Below, one piece after another: positions 28,017 through 38,726 of a stretch of 64,000 nucleotides of DNA; the stretch's first letter is position 1; each line of letters begins with the position of its first letter. The notes under the pieces are model-generated. The model had not been told where the DNA came from. It did no database searches and saw only the letters and a list, made by a program, of their open reading frames with translations. The translations under genes were made by a program, and so were the position numbers. The stretch lies in assembly GCA_963703385.1 (NCBI GenBank), contig OY969816.1, positions 1,984,001 through 2,048,000 on the forward strand. The letters are read 5' to 3'. Source of the stretch: Rhodoblastus sp963703385 (lineage in GTDB: Bacteria; Pseudomonadota; Alphaproteobacteria; Rhizobiales; Beijerinckiaceae).

Positions 28017-28042
28017 GGCGGCCCGGTCAGGGCCGCCTTTTC
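28017..28042 (+). terminator. Rho-independent terminator after the glycine-zipper lipoprotein
   Basis: Eight-base stem GGCGGCCC / GGGCCGCC with loop GGTCA followed by TTTT, 24 bases beyond the lipoprotein stop. Confidence 0.85.
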
Positions 28043-28081
28043 GAATTCGGTGAAGCCAAAACGCCAAGACCCCATAACGCC

Positions 28082-28831
28082 ATGACGCCGCCCGACAGCC
28101 CACTGGTGGAAAAAGTCCATCCCTCGCCCAACCACGGCGAGCGTCAAAAAAGCCCGACCGACTTGATCGTGCTGCATTACACCGGCATGCCGACCGGCGA
28201 ATCGGCGGTCGCCCGCCTTTGTGCGCCCGAGGCGTACCTCTCCTGCCATTATGTGGTGTGGGAGGACGGGAAGATCTGGCAGCTCGTCGCCGAATCCCGC
28301 CGCGCCTGGCACGCCGGCGCAAGTTTCTGGGCCGGCGAGACCGACATCAATTCGCGCTCGGTCGGCATCGAGCTGGTCAACCCCGGCCATGACGGCGGCG
28401 CCCCGCCTTTTCCGCGGGCGCAGATCGACGCGACCATCGCCTTGGTGCGCGACATTGCGCAGCGCCTGAATATTCGCCCTGCGCGCATCCTCGCCCATTC
28501 GGACGTCGCGCCCTCGCGAAAAAAAGACCCCGGCGAATTTTTTCCCTGGGCCCAGCTGCATGGGGCGGGCCTCGGCCATTGGACGCCGCCGGCGCCGATC
28601 CGTCCCGGCCCGGTTTTTGAGCCGGGCGCGATCGGGCCGCCGGTCGCCGCGCTCCAGTCCATGCTCGCCGCCTATGGCTATGGGGTGACGGCGAACGGCG
28701 TTTACGACGAGGCGACCCGCGACGCCGTCGCCGCCTTCCAGCGCCATTTCCGGCCGGAAAAGGTCGATGGGATCGCCGATCTTTCGACCGTCGAAACCTT
28801 GCGCAATTTGCTCGAGAGCCTGCCGGCCTGA
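28082..28831 (+). CDS. N-acetylmuramoyl-L-alanine amidase, AmiD-like, with peptidoglycan-binding domain
   Basis: Cleaves the MurNAc-L-Ala bond during peptidoglycan recycling. It has 249 residues. The amidase_2 domain shows the zinc ligands in LIVLHYTG and ILAHSDVAPSRKKDPGEFFPW, and GIELVNPGHDGG. A C-terminal PG_binding_1 domain follows (GAIGPPVAALQSMLAAYGYGVTANGVYDEATRDAVAAFQRHF). No signal peptide is evident from the ATG at 28082. An upstream in-frame start at 27953 lies inside the lipoprotein gene and is unlikely. It could therefore act in the cytoplasm like AmpD, though the binding domain favours the periplasm. Confidence 0.88.
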   Translation: MTPPDSPLVEKVHPSPNHGERQKSPTDLIVLHYTGMPTGESAVARLCAPEAYLSCHYVVWEDGKIWQLVAESRRAWHAGASFWAGETDINSRSVGIELVNPGHDGGAPPFPRAQIDATIALVRDIAQRLNIRPARILAHSDVAPSRKKDPGEFFPWAQLHGAGLGHWTPPAPIRPGPVFEPGAIGPPVAALQSMLAAYGYGVTANGVYDEATRDAVAAFQRHFRPEKVDGIADLSTVETLRNLLESLPA

Positions 28832-28885
28832 TCGGGAAAGCGGCAAGGAGCCGGGCGACGCCCTTTTGGGTCAGCCCGATCCGGT

Positions 28886-29956
28886 TCAGGCCGCGCGATT
28901 GAGCGCGCGCAGCATCACCGCCAGCATGTCGGTCTGGGTGATGAGGCCGACGATGCGGTAATCGGGATCGACCACCACCAGCTCATAGACGCCCCCGCTG
29001 GCGAAATCGGCGGCGAAGTCGAGCACCGGCGAATCGGGCCTGGCGACCGGCGCCGTCGTCATCACCGCCGCCACCAGAGCCGCGTCCTCGATCAGATGGC
29101 GCGCCTCGACCATGCCGGCGTATACGCCCAGCCGGTTGACGACCGGAAGGCAGCGCAAACGGCGCGACAGCATGGTTTCGCGCGCCTCGGCCACGGCGGC
29201 GTCGTGGGGAATGCTGACGATGTCCTTGGACATGACGTCGGCGCAACGCGGCGATCCGTTGGTCCGCGCGAAAGCCCGCTCCTCCAGCCGCCACAGCAGT
29301 TCTTCGAGATCCTCGCGGTCGATGTCGAAGCTCTCGTGCATTTCGCCGAGCACGGCGTCGAGGTCGTGAGCGCGAATTCCGGCGCGACGCAACGGCGGCG
29401 CGTCCGCCGTCCCATGGGCGCTCTTGCGCGAGGCCGCCGGGACGTGAGGATAGCTGTGGCCCGAAAACCGATGAAAGATCAGGCCGACCATGACCAGCAG
29501 CAGCGAATCGGCGCCGATCGGCAGAAAGGCGAACAACAGGTCGGGCGGCGTGGCGTGATGCGCCGCCAGCGCGGTCAGCAGCGCCACGGCGCCGCCCGGA
29601 GGATGCAGGCAGCGCATGATCGACATGACGATAATGGCCCCGCCGACCGCGACCGCCGTGACGAGATAGGGATTGGGAACGACCCGGATCGCGGCGAGCG
29701 CCACGAGACAGGAAATGACATTGCCGCCGACCACCGACCACGGCTGGGCCAGCGGGCTGGAGGGCACGGCGAAGACCAGAACGGCCGAGGCGCCGATGGG
29801 CGCCACGATGAGGGGCGACTGGGAGCCGTCGACCCCCAAGGCCACGAGCAGGCCCGACAGGCCAATGCCCAAAAAGGCGCCGAGCCCGCCGAGCACAAAG
29901 TCCTTTGGCGTCGTGCCCGCCAGCGCCGGCGGCATGCGGTTCCATAAGGCGTTCAC
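28886..29956 (-). CDS. HPP-family membrane protein with C-terminal CBS pair
   Basis: About 356 residues. The N-terminal HPP domain has four hydrophobic spans and the namesake motif CLHPPGGAVALLTAL. The C-terminal half holds two CBS repeats (ADVMSKDIVSIPHDAAVAEARETMLSRRLRCLPVVNRLG and DSPVLDFAADFASGGVYELVVVDPDYRIVGLITQTDMLAVML), which usually bind adenine nucleotides. Some HPP proteins have been linked to nitrite transport in chloroplasts and cyanobacteria; the bacterial HPP-CBS form is uncharacterised. GTG at 29954-29956 follows a GGGGGA ribosome binding site and is preferred over a TTG that overlaps the metH stop. Confidence 0.82.
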   Translation of the reverse strand: MNALWNRMPPALAGTTPKDFVLGGLGAFLGIGLSGLLVALGVDGSQSPLIVAPIGASAVLVFAVPSSPLAQPWSVVGGNVISCLVALAAIRVVPNPYLVTAVAVGGAIIVMSIMRCLHPPGGAVALLTALAAHHATPPDLLFAFLPIGADSLLLVMVGLIFHRFSGHSYPHVPAASRKSAHGTADAPPLRRAGIRAHDLDAVLGEMHESFDIDREDLEELLWRLEERAFARTNGSPRCADVMSKDIVSIPHDAAVAEARETMLSRRLRCLPVVNRLGVYAGMVEARHLIEDAALVAAVMTTAPVARPDSPVLDFAADFASGGVYELVVVDPDYRIVGLITQTDMLAVMLRALNRAA

Positions 29957-30024
29957 GCCGTCCCCCCCAGTCGATCTGCCTGTTTTTTGTGCTTTTGTCA
30001 CACGGGCAGGCGACCGGCAAGGGC

Positions 30025-33726
<3,702 letters not shown>

Positions 33727-33774
33727 GGTGTCATCCCAAATTCGTCGGCGCTGTTGCCGAATCCTTCACCACCT

Positions 33775-33892
33775 CATTGCGAGCCAACGGATCCGGCCTT
33801 CGGCCGGTCCGATGACAGGCTCCGCGAAGCAATCCATGGCTTGACAGCCGCCAGGTAGATTGCTTCGTCGCTTAGGCTCCGCGCAATGACGG
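33775..33892. repeat. Dispersed repeat, copy 2 (between metF and metH)
   Basis: Inverted copy of 12450-12573; the 54-base core 33782-33835 is identical to 12509-12562 reversed. The repeat overlaps the 3' end of metF: the last codons and the stop of metF (33872-33874) lie within it. Confidence 0.85.
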
Positions 33893-34793
33893 CTCCAGTG
33901 TTTGATGCGTCGGCGTGGCCCTGACCCCCAGCAGATGACAAACCGCGTAAACCAGATCCGCGCGGTTCATCGTATAGAAATGGAACTGATCGACGCCGCG
34001 GTCGAGCAGGTCGAAAACCTGTTCGGCGGCGATCGCCGCCGCGATCAGGCGGCGGGTGGCGGGGTCGTCATCCAGGCCCTCGAAACGTTCGCTGAGCCAG
34101 CCCGGCACGCTCGCCCCGGCCTTTGTGGCGAAATTGGCGGTCTGTTTGAAGTTTTGGACCGCCGTCACGCCGGGGACGATGGGGATCGTGATCCCCGCCG
34201 CGCGGACGCGGTCGAGAAAGCGGAAATAGATGTCGTTGTCGAAGAAAAACTGGGTGATCGCACGAGTTCGCGCCGGCGTCGATCTTGCGCTTGAGCACGT
34301 CGATGTCCTGCTCGAAGCTTTTGCTCTCGGGATGTTTTTCGGGATAAGCCGCAACCGAGATTTCGAAATCGCCAATGGCGCGCAGGCCGGCGACGAGATC
34401 GGTCGAATGGGCATAGCCTCCGGGCGTCGGGGCATAGGCGCCGCCAATCCCGCCTTGCGGATCGCCGCGCAAGGCCACGATATGGCGCACGCCGACGTCC
34501 CAATAGGCGCGCGCGACCTCGTCCACCTCTTTGCGCGTCGCGCCGACGCAGGTGAGATGGGCGGCGGGCTTGATGTCGGTCTCGCGCAGGATTCGCGCGA
34601 CTGTGGCGTGGGTGCGCTCGCGGGTCGAGCCGCCGGCGCCATAGGTGACCGAGACAAACTTCGGACGAAGCGGCGCGAGGCGCGAGATCGCCTCCCATAA
34701 CGCCTTCTCCATTTCCGGGGTTTTGGGCGGAAAGAATTCGAACGACACCTCGATCGGCCGATGGCGGCGGCGGCTGCGCCTCTGCTGCTGCAT
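33872..34793 (-). CDS. metF: 5,10-methylenetetrahydrofolate reductase MetF (frameshifted as read)
   Basis: FAD enzyme producing methyl-THF for MetH. The N-terminal frame carries VSFEFFPPKTPEMEKALW, FVSVTYGAGGSTRERT, HLTCVGATRKEVDEVARAYWDVGVRHIVALRGDP and SVAAYPEKHPES. The C-terminal frame carries RAITQFFFDNDIYFRFLDRVRAAGITIPIVPGVTAVQNF and FHFYTMNRADLVYAVCHLLG. They meet at GAACTC on the coding strand (plus-strand 34264-34269). Dropping one A gives GATRAITQFFF, the family motif, and a 306-residue enzyme. The ATG at 34793 is chosen; a TTG two codons upstream is also possible. Stop and last residues come from a dispersed repeat. It is next to the ArsR-methyltransferase gene, which may regulate it. 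Confidence 0.92.
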
Positions 34794-34802
34794 GTCCAAC
34801 TC

Positions 34803-35789
34803 TCAATGCGCGCTCGCACGCGCATTGCGCGCGAGCCAAAGGGAAACGGTGAGTATTTGCTCGCCGGCGGCGTCGCCCGGCGCGAGATCGCGATGGAGGC
34901 AGGGCTCAAGCCCCGCCTGCCGCAGATAGTCGCCAACCTCCTGCGCAGCGAAGCCGAGACGGCGGTGCTCGTGTTTTTCGCGCAGCATTTCGCACTGGTG
35001 AGGGGCAAAATCGACCACGATCAGCCGGCCGCCGGGGGCGAGCGTCAGCGCCGCCTCGCGCAAGGCGCGAGCGGGATTGTCGAGATAATGCAGAACCTGA
35101 TGCACGACGGCGAGATCGACCGAGCCGCGTTCCACGGGAAGCGCGAAAATGTCGCCCTGGCGCAATTGGACATTGCGCAGGCCGACGAGTTCGAGCCGCG
35201 CCCGCGCCACGCCGAGCATGGCGGCGGAAAGATCGACCCCGATCGCGCTTTCCGCGCGCGGCGCGAGCAATTCCAGCATCCGGCCGGCGCCGCAGCCGAT
35301 GTCGAGCAGACGCTTCACCTTCGGCGCGCCGTCGAGCGCGGCGGAAAGAATCGCCGCCTCGACCTCGGCCTCCGGCGCATGCAGGCGCCTGGTCTCGTCC
35401 CAGACCGGCGCATGTTCGGCAAAGTATTTCTGGGCCCGCGCGGCGCGGGCGGCGCGGGTTTCCGCAAGGCGTTCGCGGTCGGCGGCGAGCACCGGATCGC
35501 TCGCATCGAGCCGCGCCAGGACGGCGCGGGCCAGCCCTCCCGCCGCGCCTTTTTCCGGCGCATGGAAAAAGGCCCAGGCGCCTTCGCGCCGCCGCTCGAC
35601 CAGGCCTGCTTCGAGCAGGAGTTTGAGGTGGCGCGAAACGCGCGGCTGGGACTGGCCGAGGATCGTCACCAATTCGCCGACCGCCAGATCGCCCTCCGCC
35701 AGAAGCGCGTAGAGGCGCAGGCGCGATTCCTCGCCGAGGGCGGCGAGCCAGGCGAGGGCGTCACGCAGGGAGGTCGAGGATTCGCTCAT
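34803..35789 (-). CDS. ArsR-family regulator fused to a SAM-dependent methyltransferase
   Basis: A 328-residue two-domain protein. Residues about 10-100 form an ArsR winged helix-turn-helix (EESRLRLYALLAEGDLAVGELVTILGQSQPRVSRHLKLLLEAGLVERRREGAWAFF). Residues about 150-260 form a class-I methyltransferase with SAM loop VKRLLDIGCGAGRMLELL and motif VDLAVVHQVLHYLDNPARALREA. No metal-sensing Cys motif is present. ArsR regulators of methionine metabolism (SahR, SamR) are known from comparative genomics, so sensing SAM or SAH through the methyltransferase domain is a reasonable inference. It lies 9 bases upstream of metF, in the order regulator-metF-metH. A palindrome in front may be its operator. 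Confidence 0.9.
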   Translation of the reverse strand: MSESSTSLRDALAWLAALGEESRLRLYALLAEGDLAVGELVTILGQSQPRVSRHLKLLLEAGLVERRREGAWAFFHAPEKGAAGGLARAVLARLDASDPVLAADRERLAETRAARAARAQKYFAEHAPVWDETRRLHAPEAEVEAAILSAALDGAPKVKRLLDIGCGAGRMLELLAPRAESAIGVDLSAAMLGVARARLELVGLRNVQLRQGDIFALPVERGSVDLAVVHQVLHYLDNPARALREAALTLAPGGRLIVVDFAPHQCEMLREKHEHRRLGFAAQEVGDYLRQAGLEPCLHRDLAPGDAAGEQILTVSLWLARNARASAH

Positions 35790-35803
35790 TTTCGATCCAG
35801 AAG

Positions 35804-35817
35804 GATATAAACATATC
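35804..35817. promoter_or_regulatory. Candidate operator for the ArsR-methyltransferase
   Basis: GATAT-AAAC-ATATC is a perfect 5-base palindrome with a 4-base spacer, 15-28 bases upstream of the regulator start. It lies in an AT-rich patch (35801-35830) that is unusual for this GC-rich region. AT-rich ATATC-type dyads are typical of ArsR-family operators. That the protein autoregulates is inference. Confidence 0.5.
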
Positions 35818-35884
35818 TTTATACGTCATTTGCGAAACGCGCAATCCTTCAGATCGACCGCTGCCCGAATGCGGTTCGACAATT

Positions 35885-36412
35885 TCAAAAGTTGCAGGGA
35901 TTGAGGGTCTCGAATTTGACGCTGGCGGGCTGCTGACGAAACAATTGGCCGTGGTGGAGACGCCAGTCGAAAGAGGACTCCATCGAGACGCGGTCCGCGC
36001 CTTTCAACCACAGGGTCGATCCGGTGGCGCGGAAAGCGCCGGCGTCTAAGCGCGGTTCGATGTCGCCGCTGAACTCCATTTTGCTCGGCGGGCCATAGAC
36101 GCTGAAAATGCTCGCCAAGACACGGGCGTAATCGGTGTCGGACTGGATATTGCGGCTATAGGAGACCAGAATGTCTCCGCAAAAACCCACCCTGCTCAGG
36201 AGGAGCGGCGGGGAGCCGGCGCCGAGGTAAAAATATCCGGCCTCGTCCGGCTGCGCGATCAAGCCTTGAGACGTCACGACAAAGGCGAACTGCTGCGAGG
36301 ACATGCCGCTCCAGAAGCCATCGACGTAAAAAGCCTGCGCCGCGCGGGGCGGAAAAGTGCAAAATGGCAGGCAAATGAGCGCGGCAATGTTGCGCGAGCG
36401 AATTGACTTCAC
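35885..36412 (-). CDS. Predicted secreted protein of unknown function
   Basis: I do not recognise the family. The 175-residue product begins with a basic, hydrophobic signal peptide (MKSIRSRNIAALICLPFCTFPPRAAQA, likely cleaved after AQA). The mature part (FYVDGFWSGMSSQQFAFVVTSQG...GDILVSYSRNIQSDTDYARVLASIFSVYGPPSKMEFSGDIE) looks like a compact domain with periodic hydrophobics and three cysteines. Codon use matches the neighbours, so it is probably a real gene. Flanking genes (ArsR-methyltransferase, mobA) give no functional hint. Confidence 0.65.
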   Translation of the reverse strand: MKSIRSRNIAALICLPFCTFPPRAAQAFYVDGFWSGMSSQQFAFVVTSQGLIAQPDEAGYFYLGAGSPPLLLSRVGFCGDILVSYSRNIQSDTDYARVLASIFSVYGPPSKMEFSGDIEPRLDAGAFRATGSTLWLKGADRVSMESSFDWRLHHGQLFRQQPASVKFETLNPCNF

Positions 36413-36566
36413 TTTCTCGCCCTTCCGAAATGGCGTCCTTCACGCCGGCGTCCGTCCGCCAGGCCGCCATGAATAGACGTAATGATTCGGAATTGAAATA
36501 CACCGCTCCGGCCGAACCGCCCGAAGCGGGTTTGGGCAAAACATGATGTGCGGGATGCGTGGGCAA

Positions 36567-37205
36567 ATGACTGAAAAAACGCCAGATATTCTCGCCCTGA
36601 TCCTCGCCGGAGGGCTCGCCCGCCGCCTGGAGGGTCGCGCCAAGCCGTTGCTGCGCCTCGGCGGCCGGCGGCTGATCGACCTTGTGGTCGAAAAAGCGCG
36701 GGCGCAATGCGGCGCGGTCGCGCTCAATCTTCAAGACGGCGCGCCGGAAACGCTGGCGCCTTTCGCCGACCTCGGCTTAGCCATCGCGGTGGACGCGGCG
36801 CCCGGCCGGCTGGGGCCGCTTGCGGGCGTGCTCGGCGGGCTCGATTTCGCCGTCGAGCATTATCGGAAAGCCGAATTCGTGCTGAGCCTGCCCTGCGACG
36901 GCCCCTTCCTGCCGGACGACCTCGCCCGACGTCTGGTCGAGGGCGGGCGTAAAACCAAATCCGGACTTGCTTGCGCCGCTTCGGGAGGGCGAATCCATCG
37001 TGTCGTCGCGCTGTGGCCGCTCGGCTTGCGCGAAGAGCTGCGCCGCGCCTTGCTGGAGCAGGACATTCGCGCCGTCGGAGAATTCCAGCGCCGCCATGAC
37101 ATCGCGGCGGTGGAATGGCCGGCGGCGCCGCGCGACCCTTTTTTCAACATCAACACGCCGGATGATCTCGCCCAGGCCGAAATTCTGTTGCGAGGCGAAA
37201 CATGA
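36567..37205 (+). CDS. mobA: Molybdenum cofactor guanylyltransferase MobA
   Basis: Attaches GMP to molybdopterin to form the bis-MGD cofactor. It has 212 residues. The nucleotide-binding loop ALILAGGLARRLEGRAKPLLRLGGRRLIDLVVEKARA fits the LAGGxSxRMGxxKxLL pattern, and later LPCDGPFLPDDLARRL and FFNINTPDDLAQAE are family motifs. The start chosen is MTEKTPDILALIL; an upstream ATG at 36543 adds unlike residues. Its stop overlaps the next gene start (ATGA), tying it to the DUF2478 protein. Confidence 0.92.
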   Translation: MTEKTPDILALILAGGLARRLEGRAKPLLRLGGRRLIDLVVEKARAQCGAVALNLQDGAPETLAPFADLGLAIAVDAAPGRLGPLAGVLGGLDFAVEHYRKAEFVLSLPCDGPFLPDDLARRLVEGGRKTKSGLACAASGGRIHRVVALWPLGLREELRRALLEQDIRAVGEFQRRHDIAAVEWPAAPRDPFFNINTPDDLAQAEILLRGET

Positions 37206-37726
37206 GGCCGCGCGCCCTTGCCGCGATCGTTTACGACGAGGGAGAGCCGATCGACGCGCTCTTCGCCCGTCTGCGGGAAATCGTCGCCGCGCGAGGATTT
37301 CGCGTCGGCGGGCTGCTGCAGGAGCCCTGCGGCGAGTCCATTTTCGTCACCCATATCGACAGCGGCAAACGCATCGACCTGATGCAGGATCTCGGCGCCT
37401 GCGCCGAAGGCTGCCGGCTGGACACCGCCGCCCTGGCCGAGGCTTCGGGCCTGCTCGCGCAAAGCCTTGCCGCCGCGCCCGATCTCCTGCTGATCAGCCG
37501 TTTCGGCCGGGTCGAAATGGAACGCGGCGGTCTTTTGAATGAGATCGGCGCCGCATGTCTCGCGGAAATTCCGACCGTGGTCGGCGTCGAAACCAGGCGG
37601 GCGCCGGGCTGGCGGGAGTTTGCCGGCGACTGCGCCGAGACGCTGCCCTGCTCGCTCGACGCGGCGCTGGACTGGTGGGAGGCGTTGGCGCCACACGGCC
37701 ATCGGCGGCGGTCCGGTCGCCCATGA
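37202..37726 (+). CDS. DUF2478-family protein linked to molybdenum cofactor genes
   Basis: A 174-residue protein. LAAIVYDEGEPIDALFARLREIVAARGFRVGGLLQEPCG, then IDLMQDLGACAEGCRLDTAALAEASGLL and PDLLLISRFGRVEMERGGLLNEI match my recollection of DUF2478, a P-loop-derived family often found next to molybdenum transport or cofactor genes. No complete Walker A is visible. Overlap with mobA supports a molybdenum-related role, but the activity is unknown. Confidence 0.75.
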   Translation: MRPRALAAIVYDEGEPIDALFARLREIVAARGFRVGGLLQEPCGESIFVTHIDSGKRIDLMQDLGACAEGCRLDTAALAEASGLLAQSLAAAPDLLLISRFGRVEMERGGLLNEIGAACLAEIPTVVGVETRRAPGWREFAGDCAETLPCSLDAALDWWEALAPHGHRRRSGRP

Positions 37727-37889
37727 CGCCGCCTTTGGTTGTTCCAGCAGCGCCTTCGGCGAGGAAACGGCCCGGATTTTTCCCTTCTTTCCCTAGGAGA
37801 CACGGGGCGCATTAGACGCTAACATGAGCTCGGCGGCGGCGGAATCGTTCGTCGCCCAAATCCATCGGAACCGGTTCCGGAGGCAAACC

Positions 37890-38147
37890 ATGAAACTTGT
37901 CAATTCCATTGCCGTCCTTTCTTTCCTCGCCTTCACCGGCGCGGCTTATGCCCAAGCTCCAGCGGCTCCGGCCGCTCCTGCCGCCGCGGCTCCGGCCGCC
38001 GCTCCCGCCGCCGCGGCCCCTGCCGCCAAAATGAAAGCCGCCAAGCCGCGCAGCGCGAAATCCCTGGAGTGCTCGAAACAAGCCGACACCCAGAAGCTGC
38101 ACGGCAAAGACCGCAAAGCTTTCATGGGCAAGTGCAAGAAGGGCTGA
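37890..38147 (+). CDS. PsiF-repeat periplasmic protein
   Basis: An 85-residue precursor: signal peptide MKLVNSIAVLSFLAFTGAAYAQA, an Ala/Pro-rich linker (APAAPAAPAAAAPAAAPAAAA), and a C-terminal PsiF-like motif LECSKQADTQKLHGKDRKAFMGKCKKG with two cysteines. E. coli PsiF is phosphate-starvation inducible, of unknown function. The ATG at 37890 follows GGAGGCAAACC, a strong ribosome binding site; an earlier in-frame ATG at 37824 is less likely. No PhoB box was recognised. Confidence 0.8.
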   Translation: MKLVNSIAVLSFLAFTGAAYAQAPAAPAAPAAAAPAAAPAAAAPAAKMKAAKPRSAKSLECSKQADTQKLHGKDRKAFMGKCKKG

Positions 38148-38186
38148 CGCGCCTTTGACGACCTGGGCCGGCGTCACAGCTGGCCC

Positions 38187-38267
38187 AGAACCTTCTCGCC
38201 CGACCTTCTCGCCCGCCACGCGCAGGTTCTCGCCCGCCACGCGCAGGTTCTCGCCCGCCACGCGCAC
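38187..38267. repeat. 21-bp tandem repeat
   Basis: Units of CTCGCCCGCCACGCGCAGGTT at 38208-38228 and 38229-38249, then a partial unit to 38267, with a diverged half-unit upstream. On the minus strand the repeat reads RVAGENL in frame. It lies between the PsiF-like gene and the LysR remnant. Confidence 0.85.
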
Positions 38268-38359
38268 TTGGAGGGCCGCGATATTTTCGGCCGGGCGGCG
38301 TCGCTCGGCGACATTGCGCCCTCTCCCTCGGCAATAGAGCGCAACGAAGTTTTCGGGCT

Positions 38360-38640
38360 CATTCCCCGCCGAATTTGTCGCGCAACGCCCGCAACACCCT
38401 ATCGATGAACAGGGACGCCTTGCGCGGGGCGCGGCCCGGCGGGCGAACAGCAGCAGATTGACGTCGACGCCCGGAAACTCGCGGAGGAAATCGCGTACGA
38501 CCGGCATGACGTGCAACCCGCCGAACATGACCGGCGCGGTCAGCGTGACCGCAGCGGGCAGGCGTTTCCAGATCGACAGAGTTGAAAAGCTGATGCGGCC
38601 GCGCGTCCAATCCAGCCGTCTTGTCGCCCGCTTCGCCGGC
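38360..38640 (-). pseudogene. Remnant of a LysR-type transcriptional regulator
   Basis: The minus strand encodes RGRISFSTLSIWKRLPAAVTLTAPVMFGGLHVMPVVRDFLREFPGVDVNLLLFA, recognisable as the start of a LysR substrate-binding domain (usual form LTAPVxFGRxHxxPxxxDFLxxxPxVxxxLxLxDR). After it, in another frame, comes FIDRVLRALRDKFGGE, which looks like a LysR C terminus. The DNA-binding domain and most of the sensor domain are missing. This is a decayed gene with internal deletion and frameshift. Confidence 0.6.
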
Positions 38641-38687
38641 AAGGGAATCGGCAAGCCGCCCCCAGCCAAGGGGTTTTCCGCAGCCTG

Positions 38688-38703
38688 TTAGGCCTTCATT
38701 AAC
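38688..38703 (+). promoter_or_regulatory. CtrA-like box upstream of the polysaccharide polymerase gene
   Basis: TTAG-N7-TTAAC matches seven of eight bases of the CtrA consensus TTAA-N7-TTAA, and continues as TTAACCAT, the common extended half-site. It lies about 24 bases before the start at 38727. CtrA controls cell-cycle and surface genes in alphaproteobacteria; binding here is inference. Confidence 0.35.
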
Positions 38704-38726
38704 CATCTTTGTCCAGGTTGGCGGAA

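Noticed and set aside
35790..35884. CRISPR-like or phage signals
   Set aside because: No regularly spaced direct repeats with unique spacers anywhere in the window; only short tandem repeats were found.
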